A stretch of DNA of 41,846 nt from Beijerinckiaceae bacterium. Lineage in GTDB: Bacteria > Pseudomonadota > Alphaproteobacteria > Rhizobiales > Beijerinckiaceae. Positions 12,386 through 22,671 of this stretch are shown piece by piece. Positions within the stretch are counted from its first letter, which is position 1, and every line of letters starts with the position of its first letter. Both the position numbers and the translations under genes were made by a program. Under the pieces are notes generated by a model that ran no database searches, was not told the origin of the DNA, and saw nothing but the letters and a program-made list of their open reading frames with translations. The DNA is taken from the NCBI GenBank assembly GCA_947455285.1, contig CANGOK010000002.1, forward strand, positions 1 to 41,846, given 5' to 3'.

Positions 12386-13864
12386 TTAATGCACGCCTGA
12401 CAAATGCGAACGAGGACTACCATCAGAAATGGCGGCAGAAACCGCCTCAACTAAACTTTCTTGTGCATTCGCCTTTGCAAGAAGCGAGATACCCCCCGCC
12501 CTCGCAATATCACACCTATCCTTTTCACCAAGCGCACATCCAACCAGTATAATTGGCAAACCCCGCTGAACGCCTCGCAAGGACCGCACCAACTCAGGCA
12601 GGTCGATGTGCGGTGCAGAACATGCATCCATATCAATCACGCCCACATCAAACGGCGTCCCAGCGGCTGCGAGCCTCGAGGCCTGAGGATCCTGAACGCG
12701 GCAGATGATATGCCCTGCTCTCGCCAGAGCCAGCGTTAGACCGGGGCTACCAATTTCGTTGCCTTCAATGAGAAGCACGTGGGCGCCCGCGCCAACTTGG
12801 GCGTCCGCGTTCCAGCCATGAGACTGTGGAGCCTGATTATTGATTTGCACCGTTTTGAACGGGTTCGTCCAGTGATCCCCTGCGCTGACGGCGCTTTCAC
12901 CTACGCTCGCCAAGGGCGCTCTTTGTCCTCGCTTCTGATCTACTTCCCGCAAAGTATTAGGCCCATCATCAAAAGGATTCGTTTGAGGAAGAGCGATCTC
13001 ATCAACACTTCTCACTGAGATTTGCGGGTTTACTCTATCGACATCAGCCAAAGCACCCAAATCAGCCTCAACTTGAGGAGCTATGGCAGAGGGCGTCGGG
13101 CCTCGACGGATTAACGATGCAATTTGGCGCCATGACGTTTCTGAAGTTATTGCAAACACCGCTTCACAAAGGTCGGCATGATCCGGACTTAATGCGATGA
13201 CTGGGCGATGACCCTTATCGGCGGAAGCAGCCAACTTTTTCGCCTCACTCATTCCATGACGTTCGAGCAAAATGATAAGATCGGCATCTTGCGGGCTGAC
13301 CATATCGAAGCATAGTTTCAGGGCTTTTTCCTGATCCATTGTTGGTTTGGGACAGGCAAACACTCTGGGCCGCGTTTGCAGGCCCAAGCGTCTCCAATGC
13401 GCTTTTGATAGATCGCGCGCAGCATGCGGCGCTTCCGTACGATTGAGCCCATCGCCCTGTGGTGGCAACCCAGCAGCCATCGCCATAGGCCTAATGTCGG
13501 CGGCGGCTATTGCATCGAGCAGTGCCCCCGAGCGAAGGGGTTTCGACAGAATAGCTTTGAAAACCCCTCCGCACACCGCACTCACCGCAAGCGCATAGCG
13601 ATGCTCCACCAAGCCTATCAGCGATGGCGAGGGGGCCTGCCCGCGCACGCCATCCGCATTCAGCAAACTCCCAAGAAAGCTACTCCCCATAACGGCAAGG
13701 CTAAGATCCATTATCACGGTGTCGAAAGGGGACCTCCGCGACCGCTCAACCGCTTGGGCGCCGTTTGCTGCCAAATCAACCTGATGTCCCTGGGCGCAGA
13801 GAAGCCGCCATATGGCGTCTCTTTGAACAGAATCGCTTTCGACCACTAGAATACGCTGGTGCAT
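12386..13864 (-). CDS. Multi-receiver (REC-like) protein at the end of the cellulose operon
   Basis: N-terminal REC: RILVVESDSVQRDAIWRLL...FDTVIMDLSLAVMG...ILSKPLRSGALLDAI; C-terminal REC-like: HVLLIEGNEIGSPGLTLALARAGH...DVGVIDMDA...LLAKANAQESLVEAV; no recognisable output domain. Confidence 0.7.
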   Translation of the reverse strand: MHQRILVVESDSVQRDAIWRLLCAQGHQVDLAANGAQAVERSRRSPFDTVIMDLSLAVMGSSFLGSLLNADGVRGQAPSPSLIGLVEHRYALAVSAVCGGVFKAILSKPLRSGALLDAIAAADIRPMAMAAGLPPQGDGLNRTEAPHAARDLSKAHWRRLGLQTRPRVFACPKPTMDQEKALKLCFDMVSPQDADLIILLERHGMSEAKKLAASADKGHRPVIALSPDHADLCEAVFAITSETSWRQIASLIRRGPTPSAIAPQVEADLGALADVDRVNPQISVRSVDEIALPQTNPFDDGPNTLREVDQKRGQRAPLASVGESAVSAGDHWTNPFKTVQINNQAPQSHGWNADAQVGAGAHVLLIEGNEIGSPGLTLALARAGHIICRVQDPQASRLAAAGTPFDVGVIDMDACSAPHIDLPELVRSLRGVQRGLPIILVGCALGEKDRCDIARAGGISLLAKANAQESLVEAVSAAISDGSPRSHLSGVH

Positions 13865-13905
13865 CGTATCACTCGCTTTTGGGTAAAGCCGTTACGCTCA
13901 AGGTC

Positions 13906-15732
13906 TCAGCGCTTTAAGCGCAGAGCGACCGCCTGGGCGCCGATGGCGTCGGCGCTGTATGTCAGCATCCCGCTGGCACCTGCAGCGGATGATGAATGTC
14001 GAGAAGCTTGTGAAGCGATCGTCCCCTGCGCCGGCGCGCTATCGACGGAAGGCGCGGCGCTTGGAACGCTTTCGCCGTTCCAGCCTGGAGAAAGTTTCAG
14101 GTCAGGCCGCTCATAGGGCATGGCCACCACGCCCGACACACGTCGTGCGTTGAGGGGTCTATGCTCGGGCCCTTGAGGGCGCGCTACAATCGACTTCAGT
14201 TTTAAGTCTGTGGATTCAGGAAAGCGCAGGGGGTTCTCCGCCGCTACAGAAATCGGGAAGTCCTTTGCCTGTAACGACTGACTTGAAACAGCCATCTTAT
14301 TATAAAAATGGCTTGGCTGTGGCACTAACATCATTGATGCCTTTCCCTTCAGGCTGACGATCTCCAAGCGCGGCTGCTCACGCTTATCAGGTCCATTGCA
14401 AGCGCCGCCAAGGGCTTCGCTCCCATCCTTGAAAACCAAACCAACCACAGTCGGGAACAATCCATCGTAGCGGTTGACTAGTTCCGAGAATTCCTTTTGC
14501 TTCTTTAATCGTTGCAAACTGACCGCTTGACCAAGGATCGTCGTTTCCCTCGGCAGCCATGCGCTTGCGCGTCGGAACCAGTCGAGAGCCGTTGCAAATT
14601 GGCAGGACTTATAGGCGTACCAGCCGAGCGCCTGTGCGCCTTCACCAGAGCGCGCTTCCAAGGTGACCTTGACGTAGCGCAGCAACCTGTTGGGCTCGAT
14701 GGGTTGCATGGTCGCTTTGGTAAGTTGCGAATCGAACATATCGATGAAGAGGATCATGTTCGCCGTGACAGTGTCGCGCGAGTTGAAGGCAACATCTTCG
14801 GCCTCGCGCAGCTTGCCAAGCCGCCAAAGCGTCTGCGCCAGACCGTGTGCGCTGATGGGATCGGCCCCCCGCGCACGCGCTGCCTGAAACCATTTCAGCG
14901 CAGAGTCCAGCCTGTTTTCGTGCAAGGCGAGCCAAGCCAGAAGCTCCACCGCGCCTCCCTCTTTCGAGGTCTCGGCATAGGTTTCGAACTCTGTAAGTTG
15001 CGCGGCGTCTATGGGGTCGTTCCGTTCGCCCTGCAGTATGGCCGCGATACGACCGCGCGTGAGATCGTTCGCGAGTTCCGAGAATTCGGCAGCTTCGGTG
15101 GCCGTTTTTCGGCCGATATCAAGCAATTGTTCCACATCCGCCATGGGTAAGGCGCCAAGCGCTTTCAAAATAGTGACGCGGCGCTCCTTTAGATCCGTGC
15201 TGCGTTGTAGGAGGCGCGAGAATATCGACCGCGCCTCAACCTTTCGATCGCAGCGCGCATAAGCCTCCGCGATGGACCAGGAAAGCGCTGCATCATCGGC
15301 GAAGCCGCCTGTCAGACGCTCGCTTGCGAGATCGCAGACTGCGAACCATTGCGCCTTCGCGGCCTTGCTCAAGATCTGATCGCGCACCTCCTTTCGCTTG
15401 ATCTTCCGTAGCAGATCATCGGATGGCCGCCAGCCCGGCTCCACAGTCTGGCGTTGGGCGATCGCGCGCTTAAGCCCGCCCAGATCGTCCGCTGCATACA
15501 ATTCCCAGAGCGGCTCCTCGTCGCCCATGGGCAGGCGCGCCGACCAGATATCTTCGGGCATGGACCAGCCGGGAAAAAGACCCGACAAGCGCCGCGCTTC
15601 GGCCTCGACACGCAGCGTCTGGCCCTGGGCCGCATAATATCGCAAGGCGGTCTCATCGATCTCTTGGGCCTGTGCGCAGGACACGGAGCCGCAGCCCAGA
15701 ACAAAGGCCAGCAGACTCGCCCGTAAAGACAT
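13906..15732 (-). CDS. Cellulose-operon periplasmic TPR/Sel1-like repeat protein
   Basis: Signal-peptide-like N-terminus (MSLRASLLAFVLGCGSVSCAQAQE), helical repeats (SALKWFQAARARGADPISAHGLAQTLWRLGKLREAEDVAF); start overlaps bcsZ 3' end. Confidence 0.7.
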   Translation of the reverse strand: MSLRASLLAFVLGCGSVSCAQAQEIDETALRYYAAQGQTLRVEAEARRLSGLFPGWSMPEDIWSARLPMGDEEPLWELYAADDLGGLKRAIAQRQTVEPGWRPSDDLLRKIKRKEVRDQILSKAAKAQWFAVCDLASERLTGGFADDAALSWSIAEAYARCDRKVEARSIFSRLLQRSTDLKERRVTILKALGALPMADVEQLLDIGRKTATEAAEFSELANDLTRGRIAAILQGERNDPIDAAQLTEFETYAETSKEGGAVELLAWLALHENRLDSALKWFQAARARGADPISAHGLAQTLWRLGKLREAEDVAFNSRDTVTANMILFIDMFDSQLTKATMQPIEPNRLLRYVKVTLEARSGEGAQALGWYAYKSCQFATALDWFRRASAWLPRETTILGQAVSLQRLKKQKEFSELVNRYDGLFPTVVGLVFKDGSEALGGACNGPDKREQPRLEIVSLKGKASMMLVPQPSHFYNKMAVSSQSLQAKDFPISVAAENPLRFPESTDLKLKSIVARPQGPEHRPLNARRVSGVVAMPYERPDLKLSPGWNGESVPSAAPSVDSAPAQGTIASQASRHSSSAAGASGMLTYSADAIGAQAVALRLKR

Positions 15733-16847
15733 CAATCTTTCAGGCACGACGGATACCTCATCCTGGCGGCGGTCAAGGATAGTAAGTGCAATGTCACTGG
15801 ATAATAATGATCAAGCGATTGCACCGAGCGGAGTTGGCTCGGAAACAAAGCGCCTTTCATGGCGCATGCGCTCAATGCCGGTATGCTTTCGTAACTGGCT
15901 TCCTCGATCCATTCAGAGACCTGGCCCTTAGCCAGATCGACGAGCGGGAAACCGCGCGGCCCACGCTTGCCCCAGATCTGCAGAAAACCGGAATGGTGTC
16001 GCGGCTGGTCGAAACCCGCCCAGGCCAGATAGAGGGGAATGCGGATGGCATTATAGGAGAACTGCGCCGCGAATCCCGCCGCTGGCTGCGGCTGGCCGGA
16101 TGTGAGCGTCACCCAATCGCTTGGTAATTTGGCGGGGCCAAATTGCGAATTGTAAATCAGACGCAGGCCCGTCGTGACAAGACTGTTCCAATCGAACTCC
16201 GGCGCGACAAGCGGCAGGCGCGCAAAGGCGGGAAAGATATAATATGAAAGGTTCAGGACAGGCCCGTCCGCGCGATCTTCTGTTGCGAACCCGCTTGCGC
16301 CCGGCAGCAGCAAAGATCCCATCGGCGTATTGAACAGCACCAGTTTGCGACCGATGTCGAGTGCCATGCGCCGCGCAGCGACACGGTAGCTTGGATCAGG
16401 CCAGGCGACCGCCGCTTCAACCAAAGCCCAGGCGATCAGAATATCACCATCGGACGCATTATTGACGTCGGCTACGGCGGGCCTTTTGTCTGGCTCCCAA
16501 CGCCACGCGGCCAGTTCATCATTGCGGATGAACAGGTTCGCTCTTGTCCAGCCCCAGATACGTTCAAAGCTGGCCCGGTCGTCAGCGGCGACGGCGAGCA
16601 GCATGCCGTAACCCTGCCCTTCGCTATGGCTGACAAGGCCGTTGGCAGTATCCACCACCCTGCCCTGCGCTGTCACGAAACGCGCCTTGTAGGCGCGCCA
16701 AGCATCCTTCTGCTGCAACATGCCATGCAACGCTACATCTCCGCTCACGGCTTCGGCGACAGCGCTGCCGGTCAAGATCAATATGGCGAAAGCCAAGGCG
16801 ACAAGACCGCGCATTGCTTGCGCTTTGTAATAGCGATATCCGGTCAT
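15732..16847 (-). CDS. bcsZ: Endo-1,4-beta-glucanase, GH8, cellulose synthase-associated
   Basis: VVDTANGLVSHSEGQGYGMLLAVAADD...WRWEPD...VNNASDGDILIAWALVEA typical of GH8/BcsZ. Confidence 0.93.
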   Translation of the reverse strand: MTGYRYYKAQAMRGLVALAFAILILTGSAVAEAVSGDVALHGMLQQKDAWRAYKARFVTAQGRVVDTANGLVSHSEGQGYGMLLAVAADDRASFERIWGWTRANLFIRNDELAAWRWEPDKRPAVADVNNASDGDILIAWALVEAAVAWPDPSYRVAARRMALDIGRKLVLFNTPMGSLLLPGASGFATEDRADGPVLNLSYYIFPAFARLPLVAPEFDWNSLVTTGLRLIYNSQFGPAKLPSDWVTLTSGQPQPAAGFAAQFSYNAIRIPLYLAWAGFDQPRHHSGFLQIWGKRGPRGFPLVDLAKGQVSEWIEEASYESIPALSACAMKGALFPSQLRSVQSLDHYYPVTLHLLSLTAARMRYPSCLKD

Positions 16848-19210
16848 TCAACCCTCCGGCCGGCGTTCAGGACCAGCCACAGCGTGGACGCAGCCAGACA
16901 TAGAACCAGACCAATGCAAGCAGCCACATAAGCGGCGGGGTTCAGAGAGAGCCACGCCGCGCCGATCAGGCGCAGATTGCCAAGGCTCCACGAGGTGGGC
17001 GCGTAGAAACGCCGCCCCTCGTCATCACGAACCGATAGGACCGTTTCGTTCACTTGCAACGCGCTCAGGCGGCCGCTGACGGTGGCCCAGATGCGCGGAT
17101 GGGTGAGACAATCGACGCCAGCCTTTAACGAGGCGGCGTCAGGCGCGGTGACGAGGGTCCAGAGATTGCGAGAATCTGCCGCGGGAAAGCCCTGGCTCAT
17201 GGTGAGCACGGATGCTTGCGACAGCGCGCCCGCTTCCGACGCGCGTACCTCTTGCGCGTTCGATTGGCGAAAAAACAAGGTCGGCATATTGAACTGCTTC
17301 TCGAAGCTGGCGGGGGAGAGGGACGGGGCGGACGGCGCGCCTCTGGCTTCAACCTTGGCGGCGGCTGGCTCGGCGCCCGGCAGATCGCAATGGCGCTTCG
17401 AGCCCAGCGCAACGGGCCGCGCGCCGTTGCTGACTGGCTTTTTTGGCTCGTTGCGCCAGACGAGGTGCACACGCTCGGGATCAAGCCCGGCTGCTTGCAT
17501 CAATTGGGGATCGAGCGTCGGCGCCGGAGAAACCATCAGCACATCTCCCGCATCAAGGGCGGGCGCCGTCATCGTGAAGGTGAAATCGACCGGGCGGCGG
17601 TCTGCGACGGCGATGCGCGCAGCAAGGGTCGCCGCCGCCGACATGGTGGCGCGATCAGGATTGGGGACAAACAGGATCGGCCGCGCGCCCTCTTGCGCGA
17701 AGGGAAAGCCCCCCGCCGCTGTCATTGCCAGATCAGGCGCGCGCGCCACCCTGGCGACTTTCGGCAAAGTGAGCTCGCTACGGTCAAGAAGATGCAGTCG
17801 GTTTGATTCGACGCTTCCGCCATGCGGACAGGCGGTATCTCCCGCCGTAGGCAGTTCAGCCGTAATATCGATTCGGTTTACGCCCGGCCGCATCAAGGCC
17901 AGCGGCAGGAACATGCGGTTCAAAGAAAGATCGCGGGCGCCGCTGCGGGCGAGGGGCTGCATGGCTGCGTCGGCGCCATTGATGGAGACCAGAATGCGCG
18001 CGTCCCGATCAAGCGCGTCGCTGTAGGAGCCCCCGAGTTGCAGCGTTATGCGGTCATAATCGGCGCTCATGAAATCCATGGGCATCGCCACATTCAGACC
18101 CACGCGCAAATGCCTGCCAGAGAAAACCGCGCCGCCAAACCCGGCTTCGCTGATCGCCATAGTTTCCCGCTCGCCGCTGGCCTCGCGCCCCGCTTGCCGC
18201 ATGGCCGCGCGTAAGCCGGGCTCCGCGCCGCGCAGTTTTGGTGTCTGCGCCTCTAGCGCCAGTCGGTCGAGCGCCCGATCGAGATCGGCGGCTCCAAGGC
18301 CAGTGATGACAAATGTAGGGGCGCGGCTGGGCCGCTCTGGCAGAAATCCATAACGAGGACCAGTTACGGAGCCAAAGTCGGCGAAATCGGGAAGTGCGCG
18401 CAGTTCCTCAAGCGTACCCACGGCGAGATCGAGCCCCGAGCCATCAGTCCCTGCCGAGCCAAACTCCACCAGCGGCTGCAATGACCCGCTGTTCACTGCA
18501 ACGATCTGGCTCGCTCTGATGGCGCGGCCCGCCATGTCAGGCGTCAGCTTGCCGGACATAAGGATGCGGATCACGGAGGCGCCATCGCCTCGCGGTGCGA
18601 TCGCGGCCATATCCGCCACACGCTCCATCCCCGTTGCACGCCGTTCGCCTGCGAAGACAAACCCCGTCTGTTCCGGCCGGATCTCAGTCAGCAGTTCGTA
18701 CGTCGCAGCCAGCGTGCAATCGACCCGGTGGCGCTGCTGCGCCTTCAGGCGGATGGCGTTGAAACCGGGCTTCAACACGCCCTTCGGTAGATCAAAGCCA
18801 AGTTTTGAAAAGCCGCTCGTCGCTCCGAGCCGCTGACGGCCGACGACTGTGTCATTGACGCTGAGCGTCAGGCCTGACGCCTCCGGGAGGACGGAGATGG
18901 AGGATTGAGCGATAACCTGAAAGCTCGCGGCGTCCCTCGCTTGTGCGTCGGTCAAATAGACCGGCCATTCCCTTTCGTCCCACTCGCCGTCGAAGCGGAA
19001 ATCCTTCAAGCCTACTGGCAATCGGCGGATATCCTTGCGTTCGGCGCGGACCGAGACTGCGTCTGTCGCTTTGCCAAGACCCGCGAAAACCGGGATCCGC
19101 GCTCCAGCCGGCGCGACTGGGGTCCAAGCCGGCGTGTCGGTCTGCGCCAAAGCGGGTGCTGCGCAAAGAGCCAGCACGAGGCCTGTGAAACGCTTGGAGA
19201 ACATTCGCAT
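16844..19210 (-). CDS. bcsB: Cellulose synthase regulatory subunit BcsB
   Basis: Signal peptide MRMFSKRFTGLVLALCAAPALAQ; long periplasmic protein with C-terminal TM; directly after bcsA; the 905-aa ORF start at 19561 is inside bcsA and rejected. Confidence 0.92.
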   Translation of the reverse strand: MRMFSKRFTGLVLALCAAPALAQTDTPAWTPVAPAGARIPVFAGLGKATDAVSVRAERKDIRRLPVGLKDFRFDGEWDEREWPVYLTDAQARDAASFQVIAQSSISVLPEASGLTLSVNDTVVGRQRLGATSGFSKLGFDLPKGVLKPGFNAIRLKAQQRHRVDCTLAATYELLTEIRPEQTGFVFAGERRATGMERVADMAAIAPRGDGASVIRILMSGKLTPDMAGRAIRASQIVAVNSGSLQPLVEFGSAGTDGSGLDLAVGTLEELRALPDFADFGSVTGPRYGFLPERPSRAPTFVITGLGAADLDRALDRLALEAQTPKLRGAEPGLRAAMRQAGREASGERETMAISEAGFGGAVFSGRHLRVGLNVAMPMDFMSADYDRITLQLGGSYSDALDRDARILVSINGADAAMQPLARSGARDLSLNRMFLPLALMRPGVNRIDITAELPTAGDTACPHGGSVESNRLHLLDRSELTLPKVARVARAPDLAMTAAGGFPFAQEGARPILFVPNPDRATMSAAATLAARIAVADRRPVDFTFTMTAPALDAGDVLMVSPAPTLDPQLMQAAGLDPERVHLVWRNEPKKPVSNGARPVALGSKRHCDLPGAEPAAAKVEARGAPSAPSLSPASFEKQFNMPTLFFRQSNAQEVRASEAGALSQASVLTMSQGFPAADSRNLWTLVTAPDAASLKAGVDCLTHPRIWATVSGRLSALQVNETVLSVRDDEGRRFYAPTSWSLGNLRLIGAAWLSLNPAAYVAACIGLVLCLAASTLWLVLNAGRRVE

Positions 19211-19214
19211 GCGC

Positions 19215-21572
19215 TTACTCGGCCCCCTGCATGAAGGGCCCAGCATCTGAATTGGCGTTAGCAAAGCCTCCTCGAATGGGAACGCCTGATAGCTCGGCGA
19301 TGGCGGCCAGCCAGGAGGCCTCGTTGATCTCGCCCGCCGATGGAATTGTTTGAGCGCTTGCGGGAGTACCGCTCGCGCCCATGCCCTCAGAGGTCGCCGG
19401 GCTTTCGGCGGACCGTAGATCAGGCCTCTTGCGGAACGCCAGAACGAGCGCGCGGAAAGGCTCGGTGATGCCCCAAATCGCGAACTGGAGCGAGCCGCGC
19501 AACAGGCCGATGGGTTTGTGACGGCGCGAAAGAAACCGACTGATCGCCTCTGTATCCCCATACATCAGCTCGGCGACCGTCTGGTAGTTTTGGGGCCGCA
19601 GATCATCGAACACGAGCTCCAAGCCAGCGCCCGAGGCTTTCGTGCAGCGCACGGCGACTTGCCCATGGGGCGCGCCCCCATGGGCGGGAATAACCGTAAG
19701 CCAACCGGTGGCGGCTTCATCCACATTCGATGGAAGGTTCTGGGGGCCGAGCGAAGCGACGCCACAGTCGGACGCGGACACATAGTTGATCCGGACTCGA
19801 ACCTCCTCGTCTCCCAGAGTAAGGAGTCCAGTGCGGCTGATCGCAAGGCGCGGGTTCCGCTCTGCCTGGCGCCTTTCCGCGACCACGCCAAGAGCGACCC
19901 CAGCCACGATCAGGTTAAAGCAGCTCCAGATGCCGACCACCTGCATCGTTCCGGCGACGCCGGGTTCGTTGACATAGCGCCACGCCGCCGTCCCAGTAGC
20001 CACAATAAGGAATAGAAAAATAGCAACGAAAGGCCAGGCAAGGTCAGAGAGATGATCATGCTCCAGCGACACACCCTTAGAGGTGACGTTGAAAGTGGGC
20101 TTGCGCGGCGACAGGGCGACGGAACCGAGGGCCTTGATCAGGAAGACCCCCTGCACATACTCGTAAAGCTCCGACATCAAGGGCCAGCGGACATGCCCAT
20201 ATACATAGCTCTGCATCAGCATGTTCACGCTCATGTAGGACAGCGTGTAGGCCAAGGTCTCATCGAGGCTCGATACGAATATCTTGATGTCGAAAAAGAT
20301 ATGAAGCAGCGGCGCGATCATGAAAACGCAACGCGGAATCGGGAAGAACCAGAAGGCCATGCTAGACAAATAAGCGATGCGCTGGATCGGCTTTAGCCCC
20401 GCAAGCCGCATGGGATTCTTCAGTAGAAAAATCTGGAACATCCCCTGACACCACCGCGAGCGCTGCCCGATGAAACTCGAGAACGTCTCGGGTTGCAGGC
20501 CCGCGATGAGCGGCTTGTCCACATAAATACTCGTCCAGCCTTGCGAATGCAGCGCAAGCGCGGTCTCGCAATCCTCGGTGATGGTGATTCCCGAAAAACC
20601 GCCGGCGCTCGCCAGCGCCGCGCGCCGCAGCAACGCGGCCGAGCCACAGAAAAACGAGCCGTTCCATTTATCGAGGCCGCATTGCGTGACGCCGTAAAAC
20701 ATTTCGTTTTCCGACGGCATGCGCTCGAATGTGCGCAGGTTCCTCTCGATGGGATCGGGATTAAGGAACACATGGGGCGTCTGCACAAGAAAAAGCTTCG
20801 GATCCTGACTAAAATAGCCGACGGTCTCCCGCAGGAACCTGCGGAAGGGTGCGTGGTCAGCATCGAACACGACGACCACTTCGCCCGTGGAATGAACCAG
20901 TCCGTTGTTCAGATTGCCGGCCTTGGCATGTTCATTTCGAGCGCGTGTCAGATAGGTGGCGCCAAGCTCGCGACACAGGCCCTGCAGGGATAGGCGCCGA
21001 CGGTAGGCCGCAGCGGCCTTGACCGGGTCCTTGTCGGCGCATTTCTGGTCCGTGCCGCCATCGTCCAGGAGCCATACCTTTAGTTTCTCGGAGGGATAAT
21101 CCATGCCTTTGGCGGCGCAGATCGTCATCGCCAGAATGCTCTCGTCCTCATTGTAGCTGGGAATCAAGACGTCGACGGTCGGCAGTTTGGCGTCGTCTTC
21201 GCGCGGCAGCGATTTGCGGCGTAGGGGATCGACATTGATCAAAAGACTGATCGCCATGATGAACGCGCAAAACATCTCGGCGGCGAGCACGATGCAGCCG
21301 AAGCTGAAGCCCGCCACATCCGAAACCGGCGGGAGCGTGCTGGACAGACGCCAATATAGATAACGAAGCAGCACAGTACTCCCGAGCGCGAGAAAGAGCT
21401 GCTGCACCCAACTCCATCGCGGCAGGAACGAGAAGACGATAAGGCCGCAGACGGCGGTGGCGCTCAGGGCCGTCTGGGCCTGAACGCTGACCGGGTGGGT
21501 CAGGAGAAGAAGCATCATCGACCCGAAGAGGCCCCAGCAGACCCACCTCAGGCGGTGCAAGAGGCCGCTCAA
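19215..21572 (-). CDS. bcsA: Cellulose synthase catalytic subunit (UDP-forming) with PilZ domain
   Basis: 785 aa; LLDDGGTDQ, VVFDADHAPF, ITEDCETAL, GQRSRWCQGMFQ (D,D,D,QxxRW); C-terminal PilZ-like RRQAERNPRL...SASDCG. Confidence 0.97.
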   Translation of the reverse strand: MSGLLHRLRWVCWGLFGSMMLLLLTHPVSVQAQTALSATAVCGLIVFSFLPRWSWVQQLFLALGSTVLLRYLYWRLSSTLPPVSDVAGFSFGCIVLAAEMFCAFIMAISLLINVDPLRRKSLPREDDAKLPTVDVLIPSYNEDESILAMTICAAKGMDYPSEKLKVWLLDDGGTDQKCADKDPVKAAAAYRRRLSLQGLCRELGATYLTRARNEHAKAGNLNNGLVHSTGEVVVVFDADHAPFRRFLRETVGYFSQDPKLFLVQTPHVFLNPDPIERNLRTFERMPSENEMFYGVTQCGLDKWNGSFFCGSAALLRRAALASAGGFSGITITEDCETALALHSQGWTSIYVDKPLIAGLQPETFSSFIGQRSRWCQGMFQIFLLKNPMRLAGLKPIQRIAYLSSMAFWFFPIPRCVFMIAPLLHIFFDIKIFVSSLDETLAYTLSYMSVNMLMQSYVYGHVRWPLMSELYEYVQGVFLIKALGSVALSPRKPTFNVTSKGVSLEHDHLSDLAWPFVAIFLFLIVATGTAAWRYVNEPGVAGTMQVVGIWSCFNLIVAGVALGVVAERRQAERNPRLAISRTGLLTLGDEEVRVRINYVSASDCGVASLGPQNLPSNVDEAATGWLTVIPAHGGAPHGQVAVRCTKASGAGLELVFDDLRPQNYQTVAELMYGDTEAISRFLSRRHKPIGLLRGSLQFAIWGITEPFRALVLAFRKRPDLRSAESPATSEGMGASGTPASAQTIPSAGEINEASWLAAIAELSGVPIRGGFANANSDAGPFMQGAE

Positions 21573-22315
21573 AACAGCACCCGTAAATCCGCGGAGCCAT
21601 AAATACCGGACTTCTGGTCTTTGTCCTGCTGGTAACCGAAGGACAGCCCGCCCTGAACCGGCCCGAACTGCACACCTGTCAGGAAAGCGCCAACCTGCCA
21701 GAGCGCATAAGTATTGTTGCCCATGAATGCCGACTCAGGCCCCAGGTAGAAGCCTTCAGGGAGCATGTAACCAACCCTCAGACGCGTGAAGAACTGGCTG
21801 TCATTCGTCGCGAAAGCGCCAAAAGCGGAGACCATGGTCCGCTCCGAGGGACGCGCGTAATAGTCGACGGCCCCCTTAAGGCCCAGGCTCGCGCCATTCG
21901 CTGAATTTTTGGGATCGGGCCGTGAAAGCGCGGTATTGAGCGCCATGCCGCCAAGGTAAACCGCGAACTTAGAACGGGGACCAACCCACTCATAACCACC
22001 CAGGGCTGCGGCTTCGACCTGCCGGCCTCGGATCTGCAAGTTGGTTGCGGAGAGATACTCATACGTCCCCGCAAGTGCTTCCACTCGCAGCCTTGCGCCG
22101 CTGGTGGACAGGGAGCCGGGGATGGCGGCGGTCGCGCCTGCTTCCAAAAAATAGGACTTCGATGACGAGCCGGTCGTCGATGCGTCAACGCTGACGATCC
22201 AGTCATCGATGATTTTGGGCGACGGCGTCGCGGGATACCAATCGGCCGAACGGGCTGGACTGATCATCAATGCGAACAGCACGCTTTTGGATACAGAAAA
22301 ACCCACTCGCAACAT
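21569..22315 (-). CDS. bcsS: BcsS-like cellulose biosynthesis protein (predicted outer-membrane beta-barrel)
   Basis: 248 aa, N-terminal signal, alternating beta-rich pattern (YEYLSATNLQIRGRQVEAAALGGYEWVGP...FLTGVQFGPVQGGLSFGYQQDKDQKSGIYGSADLRVLF); ATGA overlap with bcsA. Confidence 0.75.
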   Translation of the reverse strand: MLRVGFSVSKSVLFALMISPARSADWYPATPSPKIIDDWIVSVDASTTGSSSKSYFLEAGATAAIPGSLSTSGARLRVEALAGTYEYLSATNLQIRGRQVEAAALGGYEWVGPRSKFAVYLGGMALNTALSRPDPKNSANGASLGLKGAVDYYARPSERTMVSAFGAFATNDSQFFTRLRVGYMLPEGFYLGPESAFMGNNTYALWQVGAFLTGVQFGPVQGGLSFGYQQDKDQKSGIYGSADLRVLF

Positions 22316-22671
22316 CCACAGACCTCTTTACGAGCGCGCTATCGCCAACCGGCGAAAAACCAATGCGGTTGGGATAATATTGATGCTCGCAGGTAAAGTT
22401 CTGATTAAATATGGTGAAAAATTTTTATTTGAAATAAGATTACTATGCGTCAAATTTTCGATTAATATTCAGTAATCATGATTTTAGTACTTTAATGCAC
22501 CGCTATAGGTATTTCTTATGCTTGGCAATTTAACTGGCAAAAGATTCGCGGACAGAACAAATCTTACGTGTTCGACAACCTCGCATTAAAAAACAGCTGC
22601 TTCGATTGATCTGTCACCATCGGCTTATCAAAGTTGAAAAGGGGAGTTAGGGCGAAGGATGAAAATAACAT

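Noticed and set aside
19211-19561. N-terminal extension of the 905-aa bcsB ORF
   Set aside because: Overlaps the 3' end of bcsA in another frame; the signal peptide begins at 19210.
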